The position numbers were made by a program, and so were the translations under genes. Of a DNA stretch of 64,000 bases, positions 23,041-33,691 are shown in pieces. Below the pieces are notes generated by a model, which was not told where the DNA came from, did not search any database, and saw only the letters and a program-made list of their open reading frames with translations. Numbering within the stretch: the first letter of the stretch is position 1; each line of letters starts with the position of its first letter. The DNA comes from Gracilariopsis chorda (taxonomy: Eukaryota > Rhodophyta > Florideophyceae > Gracilariales > Gracilariaceae): contig NBIV01000048.1 in assembly GCA_003194525.1 (NCBI GenBank), positions 1 through 64,000 on the forward strand. The letters run 5' to 3'.

Positions 23041-25380
23041 ATGTCGACGCAAGAAGCTGCGCTAACATCGGACAATTCTTCCCACAGTTCGAAAAAACGT
23101 AGGGGACGCAAAAAAAGTTGGTGGATTGCGGAGTGCTTTGTCCAAGAATACACATCCAACTCCTCCGGATCTGGAGTTCGGTTGCAAATATCTTGCAAGG
23201 CTTGTGCGTATATGTCTTACGCTTCAACTCCGAATGCAACGCAGCTAGGAAAACACGTCTTGGAATGTCGCAACACGGCGAAGCAGACAAAAGAACGCTT
23301 GCTCTTGGAAAATGAGCACTACGCGGATCATTATCGAAAAATTGGAAGCTCTGCAACAGTTTACGGCGTTCCCGAGACCCCGAACATTAAGTACCGAAAA
23401 CGCAGCACCAGCTCCGTTCTGAATCACCGTAAGAAGTTCGTGAAGTCGGAGAAGAGCGAAGCGGGGGAGGTTAGCACGGATAGCTTAGATTCTTTCGAAA
23501 AACGCTCGAAAATACGAGAGCTACTAACATCTCTCATAGTCAATCACATGCTTCCGTTTTCTATTCTCAGCAGGGAACATGGCAAAAACGAGCTTTACCT
23601 TCTGTTGAAGGTCTTGAGTCCTCTGTACGCGGAAGATATCCCGAGCGTTAATAGAATGGCCTCCAAGAACCTTGATGCTTATTACCAGCAGTTCTTGAAT
23701 CGGGTTAAAGGTTCTGTCAACGCAGGTCTACAGCACAGCTTTGGAACTTTGATTTTTGATGGATGGAAGGACGAGCAGCAAGCAAGCGTTGTCAATGTTC
23801 TACTATCAATCACTGGAATAAACCGTGCGAGAAAGACTTTCTTTCTGCGATCCATATACACTGGATCAGAGAGATGTGATGCTTCGTTGTATGCAAAAAT
23901 TGTCGCCGACACAATGGTGGATTTCGGGGATATGAAGAATATATCAGGGGTCACAAGTGACAATACAAGTGCGTGTGAGGTTGCAAAGGCGAAGCTAGTG
24001 GGTCGATTCAATTGGCTGATTAGTTGCCATGATCAAACACATTTGGCTAACCTGTTAATGCAGGACATCGGAGCGTTAGCGTGGATTAAGGATGTACTGG
24101 ATGTGATATCAACTCTTGTTACGGACCTGAGAAACCGTCCGAAACTTTACTTTAGGTTCAAGGAATTGAAAGAGGAGCATAACGCAACTCTACGAAACAA
24201 TGGGTACGAAGCAAGGACAAAGGAGCGGGACAAATATTCGCGCTTGCTACCACCGCGAACTGCCATTTTGCCTGTGAAGATGGCGACGACTAGGTTTGCA
24301 AGCTCTGAGGGCATGGTTCAATCTTTTATTCGCAGCCATACTGTGTACAGGAGACTAGTGGGTTGCCAGGACTTTGCTGTGAACCTGTTTGGTGCTCGCA
24401 ATAATGAAAGAAGGATGTTTTTCGAGACAGCCGTTGGCGATGACACTCTATTCGAGAAGTGTCTCGATATTTATCATGTGTTGAGGGTTGTGCGGCAGTA
24501 CTTAAGGTTCTTTGATAACGAAGAAAGCTTCATTTCCGAGGTGCTTCCAGTTACCCTGCGGCTACGCCAACAGCTGGAAGAACTGCCAGCGACCCCCTTT
24601 TTTACACAGGAGAGAAAGGCCGAGATGTTGCAAGTATTCGAGGATCGGGTGGCGGGTACCGGGCGAAAAGTTCCGCTATTGACGCCACTGCACTATGTGG
24701 CATACGCCTTGGATATTCGTAGTGCTCGCGAGGACATTTCCGAATATAATGTGCACATTCTTACTCAGATGCGCACGTTTGTATCCTCCGATGCTTTTCC
24801 ACCATCTGCGAAGCTTCCAAGCGCCGGTGGAGTGGATGGTGCTATGCAGCACTTGTTTGAAGAATTTACTTTTACGCGTATGGAATGGAACATGGAAATG
24901 GATGATAACAGTCGACGTCCTCTTTTGCTGGCTTATGGGAACATGCCAGTCATTTACTGGATACAAATGAAGAAGTCTTTATTGCGAATGTTTGCATTGC
25001 GGATCCTTTGTGTGAGTCCGTCCTCTTCTTCTGTGGAGCGAAGCTTCAGCGCTCAGAAGCGAATCCGAACGTCAATTAGAAACCGTCTCCACCCGGAAAA
25101 GGTGAAGAAGATGGTCTTCTGCGCCTTTAACAACGCCATTTTCAACTCAACTTCCGCCACTGGTCAGGGTACAAAAGACCTCATCAACACAGAGCAGGAG
25201 GGGTTCGGAGCTCCTGCGACTACAGGGAAATTGGATGAGACTGAAAAGATTAGTAGTCATGCAGGTGAGGAGCTATCAGACGGTGAGGAATTAGAAGGGG
25301 AGTTGGATTGGGAGGAAGTCAACGATGATTCTTTGCCACTCTTGGACGTCGTGGAGATGGAAGCCATTCTCGAAGCATAG
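23041..25380 (+). CDS. hAT-superfamily transposase, uninterrupted
   Basis: A 779-residue ORF. N-terminal basic stretch KKRRGRKKS, then a BED-like zinc finger (C52-x2-C55-x16-H72-x3-C76). The RNase H-like core has IFDGWKD (D240), VTSDNTS (D307) and the C-terminal SSSSVERSFSAQKR (E666), so the DDE triad of hAT enzymes is complete. The dimerisation block NRLHPEKVKKMVF follows at about 685-697. The type resembles the DUF659-containing hAT group. An acidic tail of about 60 residues (EELSDGEELEGELDWEE) is unusual. The length suits an autonomous hAT. I could not find terminal inverted repeats or an 8-bp target duplication around it, so it may be a domesticated copy or an element whose ends I missed. 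Confidence 0.9.
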   Translation: MSTQEAALTSDNSSHSSKKRRGRKKSWWIAECFVQEYTSNSSGSGVRLQISCKACAYMSYASTPNATQLGKHVLECRNTAKQTKERLLLENEHYADHYRKIGSSATVYGVPETPNIKYRKRSTSSVLNHRKKFVKSEKSEAGEVSTDSLDSFEKRSKIRELLTSLIVNHMLPFSILSREHGKNELYLLLKVLSPLYAEDIPSVNRMASKNLDAYYQQFLNRVKGSVNAGLQHSFGTLIFDGWKDEQQASVVNVLLSITGINRARKTFFLRSIYTGSERCDASLYAKIVADTMVDFGDMKNISGVTSDNTSACEVAKAKLVGRFNWLISCHDQTHLANLLMQDIGALAWIKDVLDVISTLVTDLRNRPKLYFRFKELKEEHNATLRNNGYEARTKERDKYSRLLPPRTAILPVKMATTRFASSEGMVQSFIRSHTVYRRLVGCQDFAVNLFGARNNERRMFFETAVGDDTLFEKCLDIYHVLRVVRQYLRFFDNEESFISEVLPVTLRLRQQLEELPATPFFTQERKAEMLQVFEDRVAGTGRKVPLLTPLHYVAYALDIRSAREDISEYNVHILTQMRTFVSSDAFPPSAKLPSAGGVDGAMQHLFEEFTFTRMEWNMEMDDNSRRPLLLAYGNMPVIYWIQMKKSLLRMFALRILCVSPSSSSVERSFSAQKRIRTSIRNRLHPEKVKKMVFCAFNNAIFNSTSATGQGTKDLINTEQEGFGAPATTGKLDETEKISSHAGEELSDGEELEGELDWEEVNDDSLPLLDVVEMEAILEA

Positions 25381-26153
25381 AAGCTGCAGTTTATTGTCCT
25401 TTCGTTGTTGGATACATATCTTTATCTCTAGAGCTTCATTTCTGTTGTAGTTGGTTAGGTCTTCGCAAATCTATGCACGTTACATGCCGTCTCGTTTACA
25501 ACCAATTCCCAATTACCGTCTTCATTAAGACATTTCTTATCGATCGCGATCATTCCTCAAGGTAGAGACTCCGCATTAACTTACACACAAAATAAGCCAG
25601 CCGTTGTACATCTAGAACAAGTTGGCCGCCAGTCTCACCATAATCTCTTTGACGCTCTCCTCTGGAATCGTATTCTCATATCTATTGAAACGTTTTCAAG
25701 TATTGTCGTCGTTTCCTAGGAGGTACAATAATATGCTTTCCATGCCTTTCGACCATATTGCCCCTCTGGCGTCTTAAGAGGGCCTCTTTCCTAACCTGAA
25801 GGACGATCCACTCCAAAGGCATTTGCGATGAGACTCAGTTACCTCTTCTTCTTTCCCTGTGGGTTCCTCATTAATTGAATCGTCCCCGTTACTTATGATC
25901 TGAGCTGCCTTGCTCGAGACTCATGCCGGTTCTATTCTACTGAGCTTCGTATCCCGCAAAGTGTCCACATGTGGGGATATCGGCGATAAGACTTCCTCTC
26001 GTTCACTGTGTTTACGCTGCTCAGTGTCAACTTCCATGGGGTCATGATCATGCTCACTGTGAGCGTTATGCGGTTCATTTCCTCACTATGACTGTTCTAT
26101 GCGTCATCTTGTTTACTTTTGGAAGCTGCAGAGCCAGAAGAGTTTTCTGAATG
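25381..26153. other. Intergenic, downstream of the hAT ORF
   Basis: About 770 bases with no supported gene. It should hold the 3' end of the hAT unit, but I find no inverted repeat matching the upstream side. Confidence 0.4.
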
Positions 26154-26711
26154 TTAGTTCATGGCACCATTTGGTTCATTTTGATCACAAAAATTCCTCA
26201 CAACCTTCTCCTCGGAGACGCTTTCCTTCCAGTTTGGAAAGTGGTCTAAATCAATACCTATTTTGCGTTCCCAAAGCACTGTATAGGCCTCTTCAGGTTG
26301 TCTTGCGAACTGCTTGAGAAACTGAGCATGTACGTTCTTAAAACGCTCTAAGAGACGGTGGTAAGTCAGAAAACATATTTCTTGCATTAGCTGAGCACAC
26401 AACGACAATGTACGGCTTTGCAAATCTCGAAGGCGAGTAGCAAACTCGGTCTGGCGCCCCCATTTTCTCAAGCGGGGTGGATTCGGCTTCTCCTTGTCGT
26501 GATAAAGTTCCCCTATATTGCTTTTGATAACCCTGACAGCAATCTCCCATCCCAGTCTTATATATTGAGGAGAGCTAGTGTTCTCCGGGTGCATTGTAGA
26601 TGTCCAAGACGATCGATCAGCCAATCGCTTCCAAATGCCAATGCCAGCTTCAGGGGAGTACCAATCGGGGCTGCCTATCCATCCGGTTAGCGTCGCACAG
26701 AAAGCTGCCAT
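26154..26711 (-). CDS. Hypothetical protein or exon, 185 codons
   Basis: Minus-strand ORF. The first in-frame ATG is at 26711 (MAAFCATLTGWIG), and the open frame extends a further 14 codons upstream without an ATG. The start is mildly hydrophobic and signal-like; the rest is soluble and rich in Arg, Glu and Trp, with no domain I recognise. A pyrimidine tract followed by GGCAG just upstream of the Ala-Phe codons could instead be a splice acceptor, which would make this an internal exon. Past the stop the same frame reads Ser- and Asp-rich codons briefly. The coding call is tentative. Confidence 0.3.
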   Translation of the reverse strand: MAAFCATLTGWIGSPDWYSPEAGIGIWKRLADRSSWTSTMHPENTSSPQYIRLGWEIAVRVIKSNIGELYHDKEKPNPPRLRKWGRQTEFATRLRDLQSRTLSLCAQLMQEICFLTYHRLLERFKNVHAQFLKQFARQPEEAYTVLWERKIGIDLDHFPNWKESVSEEKVVRNFCDQNEPNGAMN

Positions 26712-26715
26712 TATG

Positions 26716-26741
26716 AAAAAAAAAGCCGTAGAATACGGCTT
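26716..26741 (-). other. Hairpin plus T-run resembling an intrinsic terminator
   Basis: Minus strand: AAGCCGTA, loop TTC, TACGGCTT, then a run of T. Arms are 26723-26730 and 26734-26741, with the A-run on the plus strand at 26716-26724. The shape is that of a bacterial rho-independent terminator, but in a eukaryotic setting it is more likely incidental. Confidence 0.35.
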
Positions 26742-26753
26742 CGCGAGATCCAA

Positions 26754-27470
26754 TCAAGCCAAGATGCCTCCTTCCACAAGCGTGCCCGCACACGAAAGGT
26801 CTTATCAATAGACACATGCTCTTCAGCGTTATCAGAAATCACGAATAGTGCTATGAAAGCAATGTTGAGCAGTCCTTTTCCGTTTTATATGATGCCTCCG
26901 TCAGCTTTGATGACCTCCCTGTAGCTGTAAACTCTAGAGTACCTATATCCGTGGAGAGTTTGAATGAAATCCGGCATAAGACAAAAATGGGACAGCTTTT
27001 CCAAACGCACCCAAAGCGTTTTTGCGATGAAAGAGTTTCTGACACACGTTAAGCAATATGACCTTCTTGATGGGTTAATTAGAGCGGAAACCCAACTTGT
27101 CATGGTCCGAGATGCTAATCCACCTTTTCTGCGGATGTAGGGCATGGAGATATAGAGCGATTAGTATATGTCAGGCATGATAAAGACACGGGAGTAGGAG
27201 TAAGATTGAGGGGGCAGAAAAGGTGTTTGAGAGCAAGATCATATAAAGAGTTGATGACCAGAGTTCGGGATGAAAGAGAGGTTTGATAAAAAGATATTTG
27301 TGGTCTAAGAAGCTGTTCCAGCTGGCAGAGTTGATGGTTAGTGTAGAAAGAGTGGTTCGGAGACAATGTAAAGGTGAAGGTTGTGATGGGTCATGTGGCG
27401 ATATTGAAGAGATAGAAAAGTGGATGGGGGTAAATGTAGAGACAAAAGTGGGAGTGATGACTCCATGATT
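26754..27470. other. No supported gene
   Basis: Open frames here are short and lack any recognisable motif. I see no repeat of note. Confidence 0.4.
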
Positions 27471-27499
27471 ACGTTGAAGGTGAAGACGACAGGACACGC

Positions 27500-27765
27500 C
27501 AACGCTGTACAATGAGTTCAACTGGTTGAGTTGTGTCAACCAAATTTTGGTGCGCCAACTTGACAGTGTCAAGTTGTCGTAACAAAATTTTGGTTCTACC
27601 CAACAATGTTTGGTACGTCGGTAAGTCAAAGGATTGACCACTAGCATTGTGTAAGACGACAATGTCTTCTGAATATCCTCGGCAGCAGTACGTCAACGTG
27701 GTACATGCTGTACAACGATTCACTCTTTTCAAAGGTTGTACTACAACCTTTCAAAAGAGTCACAA
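27500..27765. repeat. Palindrome-rich, MITE-like segment
   Basis: Several inverted repeats are packed together. They are CAACTTGACA-G-TGTCAAGTTG around 27559-27579, outer arms AACCAAATTTTG and CAAAATTTTGGTT around it, GGTTGA...TCAACC just upstream, and a 19-bp foldback (27722-27740 with 27742-27760, one mismatch, one-base centre). GCTGTACAA occurs in direct orientation near both ends. No coding potential. This pattern suits a small non-autonomous foldback element, but I cannot fix its ends. Confidence 0.4.
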
Positions 27766-27819
27766 GGGCCGGCCATGTAACGCGGTCACGGCAGAGACTC
27801 AAAAATTTATTCCGCGGCC

Positions 27820-29185
27820 CTATAATTTTTGGAAGCGAAGAAACACGGATTCTGACTGGAATGGGTGCGATGTGCGCGGAAAACGTTCGTCTATTTTGGC
27901 TGTTAATGTTGCGAACTTATCGTTGAGGGAGTACGGTGAGGATACGAATTCCTCAAACTTTAGGCTGTCCAGCTTTGCAAGGATCCTTTCCTGGATGGCC
28001 TCGCTGTGCAAGTGCCGTTCCAAAAGTTGCATGACCTGTTAATACGGATGTACTTTGCCTTGAACGAATGTTTGGAAATGTGTGCGGGCTGTTCTTGAGA
28101 ACAGGTAGTTCAGAAACTGAAGCCCTTCTTCGGGAGTTGCTCGGTAGTTTTGCATTATGTCTTCCAATAGGATGCGCTTCTCGGGCCATGATTCGTCGAT
28201 GGTACCACTGAAGCGTTGTGTGGTGTCCTTGAAGGTAGTACTGAATGCGTTGGCAAGTTTTGTATGACATTCGTATCATTTACGTTCATCTTGACTTATC
28301 TCGTGGTGTGGAGCAGGATGGTACGAAGAAGGATGCGGTGGTGGGTTGTCGGGGTCTGTCTGTTTGTGAAATGTGGGTTGCTGTTGTTGACCAGCATAAG
28401 TGGGGTGCATGTTGTACCGATAATCCGAAGTATTCTTGTCCAGGCGGCTCTGGTGTGGCAAGGCAGACAGGGGTATCGGAGGGGGGGTGCTAAAGTGTTT
28501 CGTTGCTCTGTTTTCGTCTCGTAAAATGATAGCCTTTGGAGCGTTTGCTCAAGATTGGAGACTAACCTGGGTGCAGCCTGTGTGGTAGGGTACGCTGGTG
28601 CGTTGAACGGAGACTGAGATATGTTTCTTTGTTGTAGAACAAGCGGTTGCTATGAATAAGGTGCAGCGTTTGGCGGAAGTTGATCGTACGGAGAGCCAGA
28701 GAGTGTTATCGGTCGAGAGGGGTCGGGGGTAGTGCGATATGTAATGATGAACTACGCAACTGCGCGTTCATGGTCATATTCAGGTTCGCTCCAGATTATA
28801 TTTGCAAGATGTAGGGCTCGTGACTTCTTTTGTCCGGTGGCAAAAGGAGGTACGGGTATATCAAGCTTGACAAATATATCTGTCAGAGAGCTGTATATGT
28901 TGTTCCTCGACGTAACTTTTGGTTGCATGAACAGCTCCGGAGAAAAGTATTCCTGAAGTGCAGCAAGAAACGTATTGCCTGTTACGTTTGGTTCAGAGCG
29001 TTGAAGAGAGTCTCGAATGGTATGTACAAACTGTTTTTGGAAGCCATTCGTAAATCTGAGCGGGGGCAGAATTGTATGCGTGCATCAAGCGTTCTGTTGT
29101 TGGGTGGTTGCGGCTGCGGGGCGGAGTGATCACCTTCAGCAGCTGGTCGCGGTGGCGAGAAATCGCCAGATGGTGCCGTACTCAT
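27820..29185 (-). mobile_element. Gag-like fossil, family uncertain
   Basis: Minus-strand decayed coding region. The upstream part is Pro- and Gln-rich, and the downstream part has the helical character of retrotransposon gag proteins (for example RFSGTIDESW and YRATPEEGLQFLNYLF). I see no protease, polymerase or LTR attached. There are several breaks. Assignment to the LTR group is an inference from composition and pattern only. Confidence 0.4.
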
Positions 29186-31894
29186 ATTTGCAGCTCACAG
29201 CAGCTATTGTAGGACTCGAAGAGCTGTAGGACCGAAGCCTGACGCAGATTTTCGTATTTCTTCACACAGAACTCGAAATAAGGGCTCCAGTAGCCGTGGA
29301 AGAACATTTAGCGGATCCGACGACCCCAATAATGGGAAGATAGGCCACTGATACAGTCTGCACGGTCACTAAGGTAGTGATGTCATACCTCGAGTCAAAC
29401 GCCGACCGCACAGGAAATCAAGCGATTCGGACACATGAGCAGTCGAATTGGGTATAAGATGTTACCCATACACTTTCAAGTTTCGATACCAACTGTGCGA
29501 GAATGTAAAACGTCTTTGAGTACGGTACAGGTATTCCAGACCGGCATGACATGGAAAAGTCGAGTACGTTCTATCCGTTACCAATCTCTGGTCAGCCCGA
29601 TCCGTGTAGAGCAACGAAATTTGCGATACTAGATAAAAACTCTCTTCATATACGTCGTACCAAAGGGTTGGCACTCCAAAAGTTATGGAAATTCATTTTT
29701 CAATGGAGTGGGCTTGACACAATAAGATCTGGTGATCTTGGTACACTGGTGGCAGGAGTATGGTTAGAAATTTTGTAAATGTGGAGGAAATCCTTCACAG
29801 GAGTACTGCTACCTCTATTTATTTAGTTAGGTATCTATCTTCTTATCTATTTTAGCATTGCATAGTATGAATGATGGCCACAGCTCTACTTCAAGTTGCC
29901 ACGTAAACGAGCTCGGGCCATGCAGGTCAATAAAACTCGCACAATAGAGTGTTCTGCTTTGACTCAGGAACCCTTTCTGTACGATAGACTCTATCAGAGA
30001 GTCGTGGCCTTGCGTATGAATAGTCATCGACCTGGTAAAGTTTTCAACCACATTTATAGAACGATTATTCTTACTTTGTGTGTTTGTCCCTTCCCTTTTC
30101 ATTCTCTGTTATAGGGACGACGCTTTCCAGGTTTGCCAGTGATTCGTTGTCTACAGCTCATCTGGGTATTCTCAGTTTCTGCTTTCCCTGCCACTTCGCT
30201 TGTCCCGACCTTCTTGGCTCACTCTTCGATTTCTTGGTTGTTGTCATACTTTTCCTCAAGTCTCGAAGGGATTCCCGGTGTACGCCCGGTTAGTGCACTC
30301 ACCACAAGTGGTTCTGTAGTTGTGGTACCACGATTGAGAAGTAACCCTGGAACACCCTCTTCTACCTTTCTCACATCATAGGGCTTCGCCTTTTAAACTG
30401 TTTTCTCGACGTAAACACCGTGTGAGAACTTAGAAGTATGTTCTTGAGTCCGCCTTTGTTGGTTGACTGAGAAAACGTTTGTCTGGTCTGCTAACCGTTC
30501 TACGGGTTGCTGTTTCAAAATTGGGATTGGATTCCTGAAGTGAGTGTGTTATCCTGATTCAAGCCTATTTTACTTTGCCGTTCTTTGATTGATCGTAGTG
30601 TCTGGTCGTTTTTCCTTCCTAGCTTCGATGATCGCTGGCAACAAATAGTGACAAATTCCGAGGTTCTTCACGACAGGGGTAGGACGATGGAGAAGTGCGT
30701 CCGCAATCGCGTTCAGGTCCTGCTCCAACGAAGCGTATAGAATGAAAGCCTGGAAGCCGAGAACAGTTTACGAAGTCGTCGATGTCCCCAGTGGCTGGTT
30801 CATCAAGCGCTCCAGTGAGGAGATGCAAACACACTACTGCGGAAACCGATGTGCTCGTTGTGTAGTTGAAAGCAGAGGTGCGAAATGGAAAAGCTCAAAC
30901 ATCTGCGGTGCAGTGTTCTCACGCTGCCCCCGCCACTTCAGTCGATCTATTCGGTACAAGAGTCAATTCTGATCTCACAGGAAGTGTGTGTAAGGATCTA
31001 CGTACTTTTCGGAAAGATGTCAGCTCTCTATTAAAAGTTTTATGTGGATTCCCAGCTTTACTTGCTGACGTTGATTCAAGGTCTAACCACGTCATGCTCC
31101 ATCTCGCGACCTTGATAGGAATCATTTTGAATGTGTATGTCATTCTGTAGATGCCGGCTTTAGTATCAAAACGTGCTTCTCGTGGTAACGGTACCAAAAA
31201 CACCTTAAGAAGGGGGATACCTCTGACTACGACTCGAAATCGTCCTGTTGGTCAGCCTTTCCAGATGTATCTTAGTCGGATTCATCATTCGATGATAGTT
31301 GTCATGGTCATTTTTCGCGTTTCATGAAGTTTGCAGCCATCTATGGTAAGGTAAGAGCACTTACGAAAGGAAGGAATCACCATGGTCTGAAAGAGCTGAA
31401 TCCAACAAACTCCATCTACAGGAAGCTGTCATCTTACCGGCACTACCTTTCGTGAGAATCGTCGTCGGAAAAAACACCCCATGGAACCGGGCTGGTAAAG
31501 GAATGCATGAACCCTGCGTAAATTTCATATACAACTTCGATAGTACCTAGTTAAAATGCGAACAGAACGCATGTACTTGGGATGCTCCCAAGTTAAAGCT
31601 TCGATCTATTGTTGAATCTGGTACACGTAGTGAATTTGGACGTGTGTCACGCACGAATCCGAAATAAGTTTCCCATGTTTTGGATGTAGTTTGAAGCAAT
31701 TTTGGGTGTAGATAATTTTGAAAATATATTGAAAGTGTATCAAACTTGCATGAGAACAGTATCAGTTCCAATCACAAATGTACGAAACTTGTATCTTGTG
31801 CGTAGCAAAAATGCCTTCGCAGAGAACGTCTACATATCAAGTTCGCATAACTTATGGATCGGGATTACATCATACCTATGTCTTCCCGCAGTAA
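29186..31894. other. Long stretch without recognisable genes
   Basis: 2.7 kb with only short open frames and no recognised motif on either strand. It may be deeply decayed transposon DNA. No tandem repeats were noticed. Confidence 0.4.
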
Positions 31895-33195
31895 AGAGCA
31901 TGCCTCGTAAGAGGGATATCTGGGGACTTGTTAATTTTCCCGGTCGCACCGGCTTTCATACATGTTCATACATGACTTTTACCCGTGCCATGTGGCACTG
32001 CTTGCGAGCAAGAGTTGGCCCGGTACACCGGTGGTACACGTGGAACACGGGCGTTGGCAAGGGTTGCAGGCAAAGATAGATAGTGAACGGGTGGTTGTTA
32101 TATATTTATTTAATTATTTATTTAATTAGTTATTACACTAGGGAAGCTACACGACTTAGTGCGCCGGCCTTGCGGCCACCGCACCATTAAATCTTCCCCA
32201 CCAAGGGTGTTCTACTCCAAGAACTTGGCTCTGAGCTCATTCGCCTTCGGCGGTACTCGACTCCATTTAGGAGAGATATCCCGTTGCCTACGGTGTGCTC
32301 AACCCCTTGCTCGCCAAGATACCCCTCTTGAGGATTGTTCCCATTTTTATGGTTTTGCCCGTGTATACTGTATATTTCTCGGCAGTGCCGGGCCTCCCCG
32401 AGCCACTCGCGTGACTCGTTGTCGTCTCTTTCCTTTTTTCCATTCCCCTCATATTCCTTTATATTTCCCCTTTCCTATTTAGGATAGTTCCCGCTATCCA
32501 CGGCTCATACCGACATCTGTCGTGTGTGTGCCACTGTGTGGAGTCATCCCTCCTCACCGGAGTATTGCACTGTGTTACAGGTTTACCTATACACCTTCCT
32601 GCGCTAGTTGCGAAGGTTGACCTCGGTTTACACCGGACTTCGTCGTGTCATCCCTGGAAGGGCTCTTTTGCTGTGCTACCCTCGTAAGAGGAAGATCCCG
32701 AACGTCTTCGGCGTGTTTTCCCATCACTGGGCATTGCACCAAACGCAGTATTGGTTCTATTTCAGAAACATATTTCCGCTGGGTGAAGAAGACGGCTTTC
32801 TCGTTTCGTAAGCAGTTCTTCACTGGGGAGGATCCGATACCCCAATTAAGTGTCTTTGCACGCTTTGTAGCGGAAGGAGATATCATCGATGTGAGTAAAA
32901 GGCAGGCTTATATTGTGCTACCGTACTCTTTATGTGGATTTGTGGACGATCAATTTGACTCTGTAAGAGGTTCTTCATGTACCTCTAAAGGAGAGGTCAC
33001 CTGCTGATCCGGGACCGCGCACTACTTATTACCTGTGTAAATCTCGGGAAAAGCCGTTCAAGAGACGATCCTTGCCCCACGCGACATTCACCTTCACCCG
33101 TGGGAGTCGGGAATCAAATTCTTAGTAATAATGAATAGGGACATCCACCGAAATGGGCATTTTTCTACCGCTAGTAAGCATGGCATGATGGGCAT
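31895..33195 (+). mobile_element. Ty3/gypsy fossil F, left part (5' LTR and gag)
   Basis: From about 31895 to 32743 the sequence is a diverged relative of the element C LTR: CCTCGTAAGAGGGATATC near its start, GAAGATCCCGAACGTCTTCG and GGGCATTGCACC at its end. It is followed by a gag stretch (about 32800-33000) matching the C gag around 37870-38060. The fossil stops at GGCAT (33191-33195), the target duplication of element D, and resumes at 49514. Old, with many breaks. The LTR start is approximate. Confidence 0.75.
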
Positions 33196-33691
33196 TGTTG
33201 TAACCAAATAAGGCATTAACTCACGTTGTCCAGTGGATAGTACTTTCTGCTAGGTAGCAAGCACGTAGCTAACAACTTCGTCGCTAGCCAATGCGTGGCT
33301 GACAACTGTGTGGGTAGCTAATGCGTGGCTGACAACTGCGTTGGTAGCAAATGGGTGGCTGGCAACTGCATGGATTGCACTTTCTCGTATGCTACGCTTG
33401 GTATTGTTGCTATTTTTCTTGCCGAGGTCGGCTGAAAGTTGAATTGGCAGGGGACCCTCATAAAATGCCTTCCACGTTCTTGAGAGGCAACTCACAACGC
33501 AGGATACAGCGAGTGAGGTGTCTTTTCTACTTGCAACGCTCTTGTCTCTCAGTCCAGCTCTATTTTCTCTACACTACATCCCGTGTTTCGGTTTCACTGG
33601 ACGCCTGGCCTCCTTCTTTCTGTCATCACGCAGACAGCTCTCGTAGATTGTAGTCTCTGTAACTTTCGCGGACGACCTACACTGGACATCA
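33196..33691 (+). repeat. 5' LTR of element D
   Basis: About 496 bp, TGTTGTAACC...CA. It contains about three to four copies of a 30-bp unit (GTAGCTAATGCGTGGCTGAC core) at roughly 33255-33375, and a CTCTATTTTCTCTACACTAC initiator-like stretch near 33560. Confidence 0.8.

Noticed and set aside
26716-26741. Evidence that the window is bacterial (terminator-like hairpin together with LigA)
   Set aside because: LTR elements with target duplications, hAT, Helitron and introns on all sides make a bacterial origin of the window untenable.
27171-27662. 163-codon minus-strand ORF
   Set aside because: Composition is Ser/Thr/Leu-rich with no motif, and it overlaps the palindromic MITE-like segment.
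30290-30330. CACCACAAGTGGTTCTG as another gypsy LTR end with primer-binding site
   Set aside because: Only a dozen bases match, and neither the LTR upstream nor gag downstream is recognisable.
29896-30381. Two plus-strand ORFs that might be exons joined by GTAAAG...TTATAG
   Set aside because: The splice phases do not agree and neither ORF resembles a known protein.
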